From assembly GCA_021234155.1 (NCBI GenBank), contig JAJEKV010000018.1, positions 17,861,213-17,925,212 on the forward strand: a stretch of 64,000 nt of DNA, written 5' to 3'. Position numbers and translations under genes: made by a program. Positions within the stretch are counted from its first letter, which is position 1. Each line of letters starts with the position of its first letter. Below the pieces are notes generated by a model that did no database searches, had not been told where the DNA came from, and worked only from the letters and a program-made list of their open reading frames with translations. Shown here one piece after another: positions 11,640 through 23,049 of the stretch. The DNA comes from Isoetes taiwanensis. Taxonomy: Eukaryota; Streptophyta; Lycopodiopsida; Isoetales; Isoetaceae.

Positions 11640-13050
11640 CCAATGGGCGGCCGGCAAGCAAGCCCGGCCTGGCCCCACACCACCTCTCCCAACCACACCA
11701 CCCGCCCGTCGGCTCCACTCCTTCGCACCACGAGTCCTCTATCACATTTGCCTCAGGAGCAGAGGAATCCGGGCCCCCTGCATAAGCACCCGCAACCCCT
11801 ACCACATCATAAGCACCCGGCCGGGATCATCAACATGGTGGGATGGTAGCACAATAGATGGAAACATCCGTGGGATCTGAGCCATTCAAAAGCTTCAATC
11901 GGAAGAGAAAATGCGGGGACCACTACGCCTTTGGAAGAGAAGTGGGCCACGGTACGCAAAAGCAAGCAGCAACATGGATCTTGGGGACACTGCACAATAG
12001 AATGAGCCAAATATACACCGGGCCATTAGCCATAGAAACCAAGAAATCGGGGCACCATCGGATCGGGAGGAAGATCTTGAATGGAACCAACACGGATTTT
12101 AACATTTGTCAAAGAACTGGTGGACATTTTGGGAGTATAATCTTGATACAACACATAAGATTCACCCAAAGTATCCACCCTCCGACTAACCAATTGCCGC
12201 ATGGAAGACTCGGCCTCAAACATGATTATGAAGAAATTATTTGGTAGGAATTTTAGAGATCGCACGGGCAAACCAATCCGCCTCGGATGTCCGGCAAGCC
12301 AAGAGCTAAACCTCCTCGTGTCCAATATGTAACCCGTAAAGTAGCCCAATACATAAAATGAAACTAGATTCTCAATGGTCCGAACATGTCCGGTATGATC
12401 AATATCTATCCATGGAATCTCCGGAAGAGCACTGCCGCAGTCAACAGAGTGATGATCCTCCACAAATTTCGAGCCTCTTGAACACGGGCAGTCCTACACT
12501 CCCGGAGCCTTGGCGCTTGATCCAATCCGAAAACCCGGGTAGAGTGATCACGAGCAACATTGTCATTGCTACGCCGGTAGGCGCATGTGAGTTGGGGCTG
12601 CTACCATGGCATCGAGAGGTATCGGGGCACCCTGGGAGGCACATCGACTACATGCACCCTAGAAGAGGGCGTATCACCCGACAAGTGATCCCTTCCCAAG
12701 CCGCAGGGGAAGAGGGCATCAAAGATCGATTTTCAAAGGGGCATGCTTGATGGGATCAAGACCGAGTCTCAAAAACACAATCCTTTGGGGTCTGGGAATT
12801 ATATTGAGAGGAAGAGCAATCCACATACCTCTCAACAGAAGGGGATTCCAAGAGCTCCCTCATCTACGCCACCAATTGCATGCCACTTCCTACGGCCAGC
12901 GCCTCTTCATGCATGTCGAGACCAGCGCCCTTCCCCTTCTTGGAGGATTCTTCCTCCTCGCCATCTCCCTTGGCTTCACCCCAAGCCATGAGGCTCAATC
13001 GATCCCCATCGGCACATGCGGCGGGGAGCCATGACATCCGAACCAGTCCG
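11640..13050 (-). pseudogene. LINE ORF1 (DUF4283-like gag) remnant
   Basis: The frame 12026-12463 (minus) contains LPNNFFIIMFEAESSMRQLV and a later ILDTRRF-type and PRFLGFYG-type context. This resembles the DUF4283 nucleic-acid-binding domain of plant L1 ORF1 proteins (n-x-F-x-x-x-F, then strand-rich segments). It sits upstream of the endonuclease, where ORF1 belongs. Adjacent frames (11807-12010 and 12864-13148) are probably other pieces of the same protein. Assignment is by motif and position only. Confidence 0.6.
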
Positions 13051-13249
13051 GAAATCAGCTGTTTGCGGCAACAAACCACATGCAAAACAGCTGATGCTAT
13101 ACATTTCCGGAAAGAGCTCGGAACAAGCTTTCCAATGAGCCTAAACAAAGCTGAAATACGATGCGGATAAAGAGATATCGTCGATCAAAGTTTGTACGTA
13201 ACCGAACCAGCCAATTCGACCGCCGCTAAGCGAAAGTGTTCGCCCATGA

Positions 13250-13347
13250 CTACCTATATTACTCTTCCTTCCCACAAATTTTGTTTTTTGTTCCACCACC
13301 TCTTCAAATTGTTACTAAAGCCCGGCAACGCCGGGCACCATAACTAG
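13250..13347 (+). mobile_element. Helitron 3' end G (GCCCGGC hairpin, CTAG)
   Basis: Hairpin GCCCGGC-AAC-GCCGGGC (13320-13336) is followed by ACCATAACTAG ending at 13347 and a T. Compared with the other copies (GCCCAGC...GCTGGGC), both stem arms changed together, which supports a conserved structure. The right flank 'tatgttttaaagcctaatc' is continuous with repeat c at 61515-61480 (reverse), where the empty site reads 'acattacta|tatgtttta'. I did not find the matching 5' TC end, so the element's length is unknown. Confidence 0.8.
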
Positions 13348-14130
13348 TATGTTTTAAAGCCTAATCTATAATATATTTGTAATCTCACTTACAAAATATG
13401 TTGTTCATTCTTAGAAGCACAATGCTTCACCGTATTTTTCGTATCCGTATTTCGTATTTGGTTTTTTTTGTGGCATGCCGTATCGTATTTTGTATCTGTA
13501 TTTGGTAACTATGCTCTTTTATATATGTGATTATTAAAAATAATGAAGATTATCATGAGTCTGTGTCTATTTGGAGTTATTCAAAGGAGTTGTTTGGAGG
13601 AATGGCAGTTCACTATCTAATATATTTTGCTACTCAATTTACTGATCATTTATCAGCTACTAGCCAAACACGAAAGGGAGCATCTTTTAGTATTGCTTTA
13701 TTTCGAGCATTTTCATGCATTGCAAATGGAGTCCCGGCCTTCAAGATTTACATTTCCCTGATATTCTCATTTTGAATAGTTGCCCATGAAATATTGTATA
13801 CTAGTGTGTTCACCCCATAGTTTGAAAAGGGCTATTCAAAGAAAGGCATGACATTACATCCTCCTTAAGGCTATCATTTGGAAATCTTACTAGTCATAAG
13901 TAATGCCACTAAAACTGCTATATAATAGCAGTTGTGCATCGGAGTATCAAATTAACAAAACGAAAATTTTCATGTAATTTTGGGCCCTAAAATGGATCAT
14001 GCATGCAATCGTAAATTGAGGGCCATTTTTTTAATCGATCCCCCAAAAGTGGCAAAATTTAAGGTTTTTCGAGGGAATCTTTTTTGTGGTGCAAACACTG
14101 ATCATTAATGCATTTGCTAGGCCCATAGAA
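13348..14130 (+). repeat. Repeat c, left copy of an inverted pair
   Basis: Matches the reverse complement of about 60640-61515 over its whole length. Landmarks: 'tatgttttaaagcctaatct', 'catgaaatattgtatactag', 'gggctattcaaagaaaggcatg', 'ttgggccctaaaatggatca'. It is also partly related to repeat Q (2275-2709, 20530-21185). Noncoding as far as I can see. Confidence 0.85.
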
Positions 14131-15172
14131 ACCCATAACAAGAACATTGCGGTCATCAGACCACCACGATTTGATGCTGAAAGAAACCCTACAATGCAAA
14201 TATCATGGTAACCACTGACATTCCAAAGAACTGCACCCCTGTATCGACATATACACAAAGCAACCCTGCATTAGTTGGTGGTCTAAACACATCCCCATGC
14301 ACAGGTTTCCATTCTGTTTCTTCTTGGGCCTGTTTCTCAATTTCTTTAACTAGCATGTTCACTAAGCTTCCATGGTGAAAAGAGAGTAGTGCGAGAATCC
14401 ATTTGATTTTGCGGTGATGTGATGTGGCCACCTCGAGACATGAATCTCTTGAGTTAATTTTATATATTATTTGCCAATTTGTGGTGCTAAAGGTGCGAGA
14501 GGTTGAAGGCGCCACAAAGGATTCCTAAAGAATGTGAAAGCAAAGGGCAAATATAGAAAGTAAAATCTTTGTTTTTAATCCATCTTTTTGTGATTTGTCC
14601 TATATAGCTAGCCTTTATAGATCACAATTTGTTTGATTTATAGGTGATGTGATCCGATTCACTTCTGCTGCACCTAAAGTTGTTGAGGTTTAAATGGTAA
14701 TTCGGATCAATATTTGGGGAATGCCATTTTACTATCTAATATATTTTGCTACACAATTTAACAACCATCATTCAAATAAAATTGAGAATCTCTTGTTTAA
14801 ATTCGGTTTTTCCGATTTGGAGAAAACGTTTTTAGAATTTTTTTTAAGTCATTTTACTAAGGTTTTGGGGTTTTCTGATGACGGAATAAAATCCCGATAT
14901 TCCCAAAATCGGAGAAATTTGTTTCGTATGATTTAGGTTCTGGCTCTCCTTATCCGATAGCAACTGGATGCACGCCACGATTACTAAGTTCAAGATTTTT
15001 CGGCATGGAGGCTCATACAAACTTTTGTTTCATCATTTTTATACTCCTTCAAATTTAGTCCGGATCGATTTTAACAGCATAGAAGGAGAATCTCAGGTAA
15101 AATTATACCACCGCCAATCGATGAAGATATGCATGTAAGAAATCAGACATTTTGGCTTTTAAGAGATATCAG
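14131..15172. other. Unassigned sequence with a repeat-Q scrap
   Basis: About 14718-14775 repeats the 'actatctaatatattttgctacac' portion of repeat Q. The rest is AT-rich, with no recognisable gene. A short exon-like frame on the minus strand near 14189-14515 has no known match. Confidence 0.4.
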
Positions 15173-17520
15173 CTTATTCTAAGTTTACAAGAGATGATAA
15201 AAGATATGGGAGCTTCGTTCTCAACAGATGGCGTTGTTCAGACTTTTGAAAACGACGACGAAGCTATTAATGCTGCCGAAAATGGAGTTGCTGTAAGTTC
15301 AAATTTGTGTTAGTTATTTGTGTAAAAGGACAAGTGACATGATTTGCATGCATGGCAGGTGATGGAAATGTCTCATTTCGGTAGATTGAGAGGTAGCTCT
15401 TATACTAGAAGCAAAGAGTTTTGATTTTCCAACAATGTCAGCAATGAAATAGCATGACACTAATTTCAGTGACTCGAGATGATCGATTGCGCTTTCTTCA
15501 TAATCAAAGCACTGCAGACTTCCTTAGTTTCAAGGATGGAGAGGCTATAAATATTTTTTGCAGGGTTGCTTCGAGGAAGAATTGACAGCACGTCAAAATT
15601 GAAATGCAAAGGCGTGCAATGTGCAGTAACATTGTTTCTCTGCTGCCCAGTTGAGATGTTCTTAGACCGTTTCTGATCTATAGCCTATAAATCTTGAAGA
15701 CAGTTCGTTTGAAGATGCTTCTTAGCTCCACTGTAATCCTGCAAGGTATGTGGTTAATACATGTGTGTAGCTTCTTTACAAAGGCTCCTACTCCATATAT
15801 ACCTTGCTGGATTATGATGAAGCTAAGCATTGTCTTCGCATTTCTCATACCACTCTGTTTGGTCCTTCAAGCACCTATATGCAGGCCCCTCTGGTAAACC
15901 TTACAGGTACCTCTTTTGGTTTTTGTTTTGTGATTCTGAATATGCAATAAAAAGGTATGATTAAGCGATGAAGCAGTGGACTGCATGCTTATGAAATTGC
16001 AGTCAAAGTGTCTTTCAAATTTGTCTCATGCTCTCTACCTATAGCATAGCATGCATTTGTCATCTGGTATTTCTTGATTTCAACGTGCGTGGATGTATAA
16101 GCTTGCAGTTCACTACACGTATATCGTGAGAAAATCTGCGAAGAAGTAGAAATAAATGATTTATATTGCTTTGCTAGAAGACCATGCTTCATGCACCTAG
16201 ATGTTTGGAAGCAAGTATCTGAGGTATTCCATTATATTATATGTTGATGAATTAGGCAGTAGCCATTTGAAACATATTATAGGCTGCCATTGTATCAAAC
16301 AATGTTTTCTTCTTCTAGATCATGTAAATATTTCAGGTCCAGCATTAATTTACACTTGCTTGAAGCTGATATAGCTTACATCAAGTTTTTGTGGTCCACT
16401 GCTTTCTCTGATGTCGTTTCTTGATAGTGTTTGTTGTTTATGTGAAAAGGCAAGCTCTTCAAAACAAAGGCCTTCAGTATATTCGGTTGCATGATCAGGG
16501 TATAAAAGCTTTCAACTTTGCTAATGTAAGTTGCATCTGTCATAAGTGAATCATGAACTGACCTTTCCGGCCTTTCTTCTCCCATTCCATAAACTATTCT
16601 GCTAGGGATCCATAGACTATTCTCGCAAGGAGGTATATATTCTCTCTTATTTTTTATGCTTATGGCATCTTTTGCTGAATGGCCAACTGCTTATTTGATG
16701 TCATCATGCAGTACATATCCTATTCTACTAGGAAGACAAATTAGCAGTCATAAAATTCATGAAAGGCTTATGTTATTTCTTAGTGCCTTAAAAGCATGTG
16801 CCATGAATTTAGGTGCAGCATAGGTGTCACCATATTCCATTATTCTTTAGATGTTCATGAGGGATTCTATAGTAACTAGAGCCTTTTTGAAAGTGATTGC
16901 CATGACAGCATAGGTATCACCATATTTTATGTTATATTTTCTATTTTCCTCTAGAATTTCTGTGATTCTAAATGATGCCATGATATTGACGTCGGGTTGG
17001 ACGAATGTGAAAATGGACCTTCAACAACAAGTTTGAAGGCTTAATTCCAGAAGAAGAAACTTGACCTTGCTGACTTGCCCATATTGGAAAACAGTATAAT
17101 TTTGTCACAAGTTCAGAAGAATTGAAGATCTTATTTTTATCCCAATTTTTGTTGATATGATATGACCTCAATCTCATGCAGGGAAGTTTTGCTGCATACA
17201 CAGCATGCGTGGTGTTGCATATGCCAAAAGGGTGTTACATTCTTAAAGAGAAGCATTTGAATGGGAGCATGGTTGGTCAATCAAGGGAATGTATACAAAA
17301 GAGCTGCAACCTGTGCAAGACGAGTATGCACCAACTGTTCTGACTCAGAAGACCCTATCGCACCTTGCTTCTCTGGATATGATGTCAGGAGAGGTGTAGC
17401 TCTACATCATTTAGATCCTATTATTACTTTTGGTGGATACTAAGTGGCTAAATGTTCTTAATGCATGCAGGAAGATCGGGAGAACGTATTGTGGTTGAGA
17501 GCACCTGGCAAAGGGGCTTT
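15173..17520 (+). pseudogene. YgfZ/GcvT-like folate-binding protein gene, decayed (At1g60990 type)
   Basis: Three consecutive exon-like blocks encode the N-terminal part of the plant plastid folate-binding YgfZ/GcvT-domain protein. 15173-15292 reads MIKDMGASFSTDGVVQTF then ENDDEAINAAENGVA; 15359-15392 reads VMEMSHFGRLR; 15470-15543 reads VTRDDRLRFLHNQSTADFLS. The splice junctions are sound (gtaagt donor, cag acceptors, phase-1 join through G|TG). After 15543 the frame breaks: a 'gaattgacagcacg' block resembles the TART segment but has stops. Weak later matches occur near 17290-17520 (an LTQKTLSHLAS-like block where QETI-R-L is expected). The family is tied to Fe-S protein maintenance; this copy looks nonfunctional. 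Confidence 0.7.
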
Positions 17521-19000
17521 GACTAGCCTTTTCTGACTTTTTTAATCAAACCATCTTGGTGTAGTTCTCACATTTACTGTTTTGACTCTGATCTTCGGCT
17601 TGGATGCTATGCCCAAAATGCTGAATTTGTTTCAATATTAATTTCAAGAATGATAGCTTCTCTGGACATAAACCCACTTTACATTAAGCAATCTTAAGCC
17701 TGTAGTAGCATGTGAAGCTTATATGGATTTACAGCCTCTATTATGAATATAGTCCAATAAAAATTTGCAAAATAGTCAAGAGGAGATGTTTCTTATGCAA
17801 ATCTATTTCGAAACACACTTTTCCATGAATTGGATGGCCAACTGCAAGTTTCGTGGAAGAAGAAAGCTCTTTTCAGTAGGCAATCATGATCTTAGCCATT
17901 GCTCCATCATGTTGGACATAGGGCAAGAGAGTTCAGGATCTACAGTTATGGAAGCTCTTGCTTAGATATTAAATTGGACATTGTTCTCTCTATTTTTATT
18001 CTTGCCTGCAGCTTCTCATATTCAGCTGCATACATGCACATGCCATCATCTTGTTTTGAAGTTGCTATCAGGCTGCATAATCAAGTATTTTGATCTATAA
18101 GTAGCATTCATATTGTCTGCTAATGATGTTTTGTTAGGTTGTTGATTGATGCCATGGGATTTCCTCTCCATGTCATCACAAATGTGGGCGTATTATATGT
18201 TGTCTTAGAACATAGATTACACATATATAAATTACAATAAGATCAACCACATAAGATAGCTAGCCATTAATGGACATCGGATTAATGGCATGCATTTGTA
18301 CAAACAGATACATAGCTCAAGGATTTGATTTTGCATCTTTGGTCAAAAACCTGCTGAGGCTGACTTCTTTGAAAGTCACGCTATCATTGTAAATGCATTA
18401 GTCATGTATGGTCCAAAAGTTTGAGATGATTTTGGACACATGTTAGTAAATGCGGACTTTGGCGATCCTTTGCTTGAAAAACATAAAATGTCTTACGACG
18501 TACTAGCTCAAGAATGTTAGTTTGGTCCCCTTAATTGAACTAATAGGTAAATGTCAATCCATCATAAATGAATTAAATAGACTTTTAAAATTTCAATTTC
18601 AGGTAGATGGATGCTAAAGTATTATTTCCAACTAGCTCTTATTTCGATAGATGGATGCAACTAGAGAGGAGTTCTATCATTGTAGTTATCCACAGGTTCC
18701 ACTTTGACATGCTTCTTTCTTTTTTGAGCTATATTTATAATTGAATATTGCATAGGGTTAAAATATATCCAATTATTGAACAAGTCAAGACAAGACATGC
18801 ATTAATGAGCATCACATTGGGTACAAAAATTGCAAATCCAACTGATTATCCAGATGAAACAAGAGGCAACATCATCTATAGATATCGGGGAATCAAGTTC
18901 GATCCTCAGGGGTCCAAGCATCGGACTAAGGAAACATAACATCTAAAAATAGAATCGTATTTATGCAAGAACGCCGCACCTGCAGATTACTAGTATGTCT
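17521..19000. other. Unassigned AT-rich sequence
   Basis: Over 1.4 kb I see only short open frames and no repeat shared with other parts of the window. The first part may still be intron or 3' region of the decayed YgfZ/GcvT-like gene. Confidence 0.4.
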
Positions 19001-19260
19001 TAATTTTGGTACTTTTTGTTAAAGATCAGCGTTTTGTTTTTATTCCCGTCCAGCCATTTTTTTTGTTTTTCTCTCCATTTGCCTTTCTTGTTTTTCGTTT
19101 TCAATTTTCAATTTTGATTCCGCCCGTCCATTTTCCCCTTTTTTTTTCGTCTCCTATTCTTTTGCTCCCTCTCCTTATTTTTTTTTCCCTCCTCTAAATT
19201 CCTTGTCCCTTTTTTCTTTTACTCCCTCTTCGCTTTTAGTTGCTCCTTGAGTTTTTACCA
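19001..19260. repeat. T/pyrimidine-rich low-complexity tract
   Basis: Long T and CT runs (for example around 19050-19220) with little A or G. It is unrelated in unit to the Helitron minisatellite. Probably noncoding. Confidence 0.6.
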
Positions 19261-19789
19261 TATGGTGTAGTTTTTCCCAGGCTTTCCACATGAGCTTTTC
19301 CACGGGGTTTTCCATCGAGCTTTTCCACATGGCGTAGCAGGTGGGCGCTTGGAGAGCTGGGCGGATGGAACACTAGTGGATGAAGCACTTGGAGCCGACC
19401 AGACGCAACAATACAATACTACTGTTATCTCTTACGGATCTTTGCTAGGTATACTACCAATATCTCATCACATTATCTCTTCTAGATATTACTCTGTTAT
19501 TGCTAGGTAGACTTCGGCGGATGGTAATAGTCGCATTGCCGGAGAGAAGCCCTTGTAATTTTGACTTGATTCACGGTTGCTTGTTTGCAATACAAATTCG
19601 ATGTTGAATCAGCCCAAAAATGGGGCTTTGGGGTTGGGCATGATCTAACTGTCAAATATGACCTACTTTGAAGTGTTACAGCTGCTAATTTCAAGATCAA
19701 AGCAGGAAATTTGCTCAATTTCGTGATGTTGCAGGATTAAAATTTGCTCAATTTTCGTGATGTTGCGAGGGTTTTGTGAAGAGCCCATA

Positions 19790-20275
19790 GTTGAAATCGC
19801 GCTGGGCGCGATTTGAGGTGAGTGCCGGACCAAAAAAAAAATTCAAAAAAAAAAAAAAAAAAAAGTGAAAATGAAAACGCTGCGGCCGATTTGAGGTTAG
19901 CCTATTCCTTATTTTTTGTCATTTTGGACATTTTAAGGACATTTGAGAGTGATTGTCCTTGTTCAATCGCGCCAGGCGCGATTTTGTATTTATTTTTTCC
20001 ATAAAAAGTTGTTCTTTTAACTATTTTCTAGGATGTTTTTGTTATTATTTTTCTCTAAAACCGGTTTTTTTAACTATTTTGTAGGACATTTTAAGTATTT
20101 TGGGTGTGGGATAAAATCGCGATCGGGAGCATTATAAAGACTCTTCACGTTTGTAAAATCGCCCTGCTTTTGACCATTTTGTAGGACATAAATTTTATTG
20201 TTTGTATAAATATTTGAGTTGAATGCATAAATGTAGTATGTTTATGTCCACAAAATCGCGCCCGGTAGCGATTTT
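19790..20275. repeat. Degenerate tandem repeat with AATCGCGCC palindrome
   Basis: 'atcgcgctgggcgcgatt' (19797), 'aatcgcgccaggcgcgatt' (19965), 'aaatcgcgatcggg' (20113), 'aaatcgccctgc' (20156) and 'aaatcgcgcccggtagcgatt' (20250) recur. Most are preceded by 'ttttgtaggacat'-like spacers. The better copies are 8-9 bp inverted repeats. An A-run (19838-19863) lies between the first two. The function is unknown. Confidence 0.6.
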
Positions 20276-20529
20276 CATTTGAAAATAAGGACTTGCTTGC
20301 AGTTAGTTATTCAAATATACTTGTTATTTTACTCTACAAATTTCAAGTGATTATGGATAATTGTGTTTAAAATATGCAATTTTTTAGGTTTTATGTTGCC
20401 AAAACATAAAATTTTTAGGTTAAATTCCATCAGTATTTTACAAGTTTCATCAAATTCAACAACATGGTTATATAGCTAAAATGGCCTATAATAAGCCTAG
20501 CCTATTAGCGATTTGGGACCAGACATAAT

Positions 20530-21246
20530 CCCAATTTAATTGAATGATGGTTTAACTGATCATTTGTCAACTACTGGCCAAACACTGAGAGAAGCATCTT
20601 TATTTATTGAGTTACTGTAGTGATAATGGAATGAGACTTTTAGATTGAGTAATGCCTATAATAATAATGAAGACTATGGTGAATTTTTGTGTGTGTCTAT
20701 TTGGAGTTATTCAAACAAGTTGTTTATAGGAATGATATTTCACTATCTAATATATTTTGTTACACAATTTAACTAATCATTTGTCACCTATTGGCCAAAC
20801 ACTAAGAGGAGCATCTTTATTTATTGAGTTACTGCAGTGGTAATGGAATGAGACTTTTAGATTGTGAAATGCCTCTACATGTATATGTAAATTCTCTTCC
20901 TAATATGAACTGTGAAAGGACTATGGAATGTTTAAAATATACCATCATCGGACCGAGTATCAAATTAACAAAACGAAAATTTTCATGTTATTTTGGGCCC
21001 TAAAATGGATCATGCATGCAATTGTAAATTGAGGGCCATTTTTTTAATCGATCCCCCAAAAGTGGCAAAATTTAAGGAAGGAATCTTTTTTGTGGTTCAA
21101 ACACAGATGATTAGTGCATTTGCTAGGTCACATCGTTGGCTATTCAAAGAAATGGCAAGGCAACCTTGCATCAAATTAAATATTATAGTATCTATATACA
21201 GTTTGCTATTTGCTAATGAATGACCATTAGTTTATGAATGAAGATA
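20530..21246 (+). repeat. Repeat Q (intact) with empty site for Helitron D
   Basis: This is the 3' flank of the peroxidase gene. It matches 2275-2709 plus 4408-4470 with the Helitron removed: 'aaatatta|tagtatctatat' at 21185/21186 is the uninterrupted target. A second, partial copy of the same repeat begins within it (20545-20640 and again 20740-20860). The reverse-strand homologue is at about 58111-58480. Confidence 0.9.
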
Positions 21247-22488
<1,242 letters not shown>

Positions 22489-23049
22489 TTCCGCTGCCAA
22501 TATATTAAATCAGAAAAGGCTGAAGGACGCTTAGAATATCCCGAAAAGATGAAATGGTGGAAGAAGCGCTGTGCTTGTTAGTTAAATGCGGCTGTGCTTG
22601 TTAGTTAGAAAAGGCTGAAGGACGCTCAGAATATCCAGAAAAGATGAAATGCTTGAAGAAGCGCTGTGCTGTGCTTGTTAGTTAAATGCGGCATCCATTT
22701 ATATATGCTTTGCGCAGCCAAGTCAGTGTCGTCATCCGAACAAACTCAATTGTCACCAGTGCACATCTTAGCTCAAACTCAAACTGACTTGACAATTTCA
22801 AAACGCCGCGTAGCTTATTAGTCTCCGTCTATATTTTGTCCATTTCATTGGCCACGTTTTAAAAGTGCAGCAAACAGCCTCCACATTTGCTACACCAACA
22901 AACTTTCGTGTTGTGCTCATTCAAACTAGAAGGGGCTTAAAATTGTGCTAAATTTCTCCAAGATAAACTAGAAATCTTGTACACCACACAACTTTAGCAT
23001 GACAACCCATTTTCATTCTACTACAATTGCATAGCATAAAAATATTTAA
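22489..23049 (-). promoter_or_regulatory. Peroxidase 5' UTR and promoter, cut by a Helitron
   Basis: Reading upstream from the start codon: a tandem duplication of about 90 bp in the presumed 5' UTR (22513-22604 and 22605-22690; 'gctgaaggacgctcagaatat' in each), then a TATA-type element 'tatataaat' (about 22695-22704) about 210 bp upstream of the ATG, then sequence shared with 56340-56660. Parts of this promoter also occur without a gene at 38400-38600 and 39905-40053. Homology to the right copy ends about 23020, near Helitron A, which starts at 23050, 562 bp upstream of the ATG. Confidence 0.7.

Larger units (their letters stand above)
7363..13150 (-). mobile_element. L1-type LINE, long degenerate copy with ORF1 and ORF2 remnants
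   Basis: Read right to left, this stretch has in order: a gag-like ORF1 region (about 13000-11650), an APE endonuclease (about 11160-10400), a reverse transcriptase (about 9890-9300), a zf-RVT-like Cys/His segment (about 7900-7840) and a T-run at 7364-7373 that is the poly(A) tail of the minus strand. That is the full plant L1 order over about 5.8 kb. Every domain sits in a different frame with intervening stops, so the element is inactive. GC content is clearly higher than in the flanking AT-rich DNA. The 5' end is placed by eye. Confidence 0.82.

Noticed and set aside
14189-14515. Minus-strand 108-codon frame as a gene
   Set aside because: No recognisable domain, no supporting splice signals or conservation, and it overlaps repeat c at one end.
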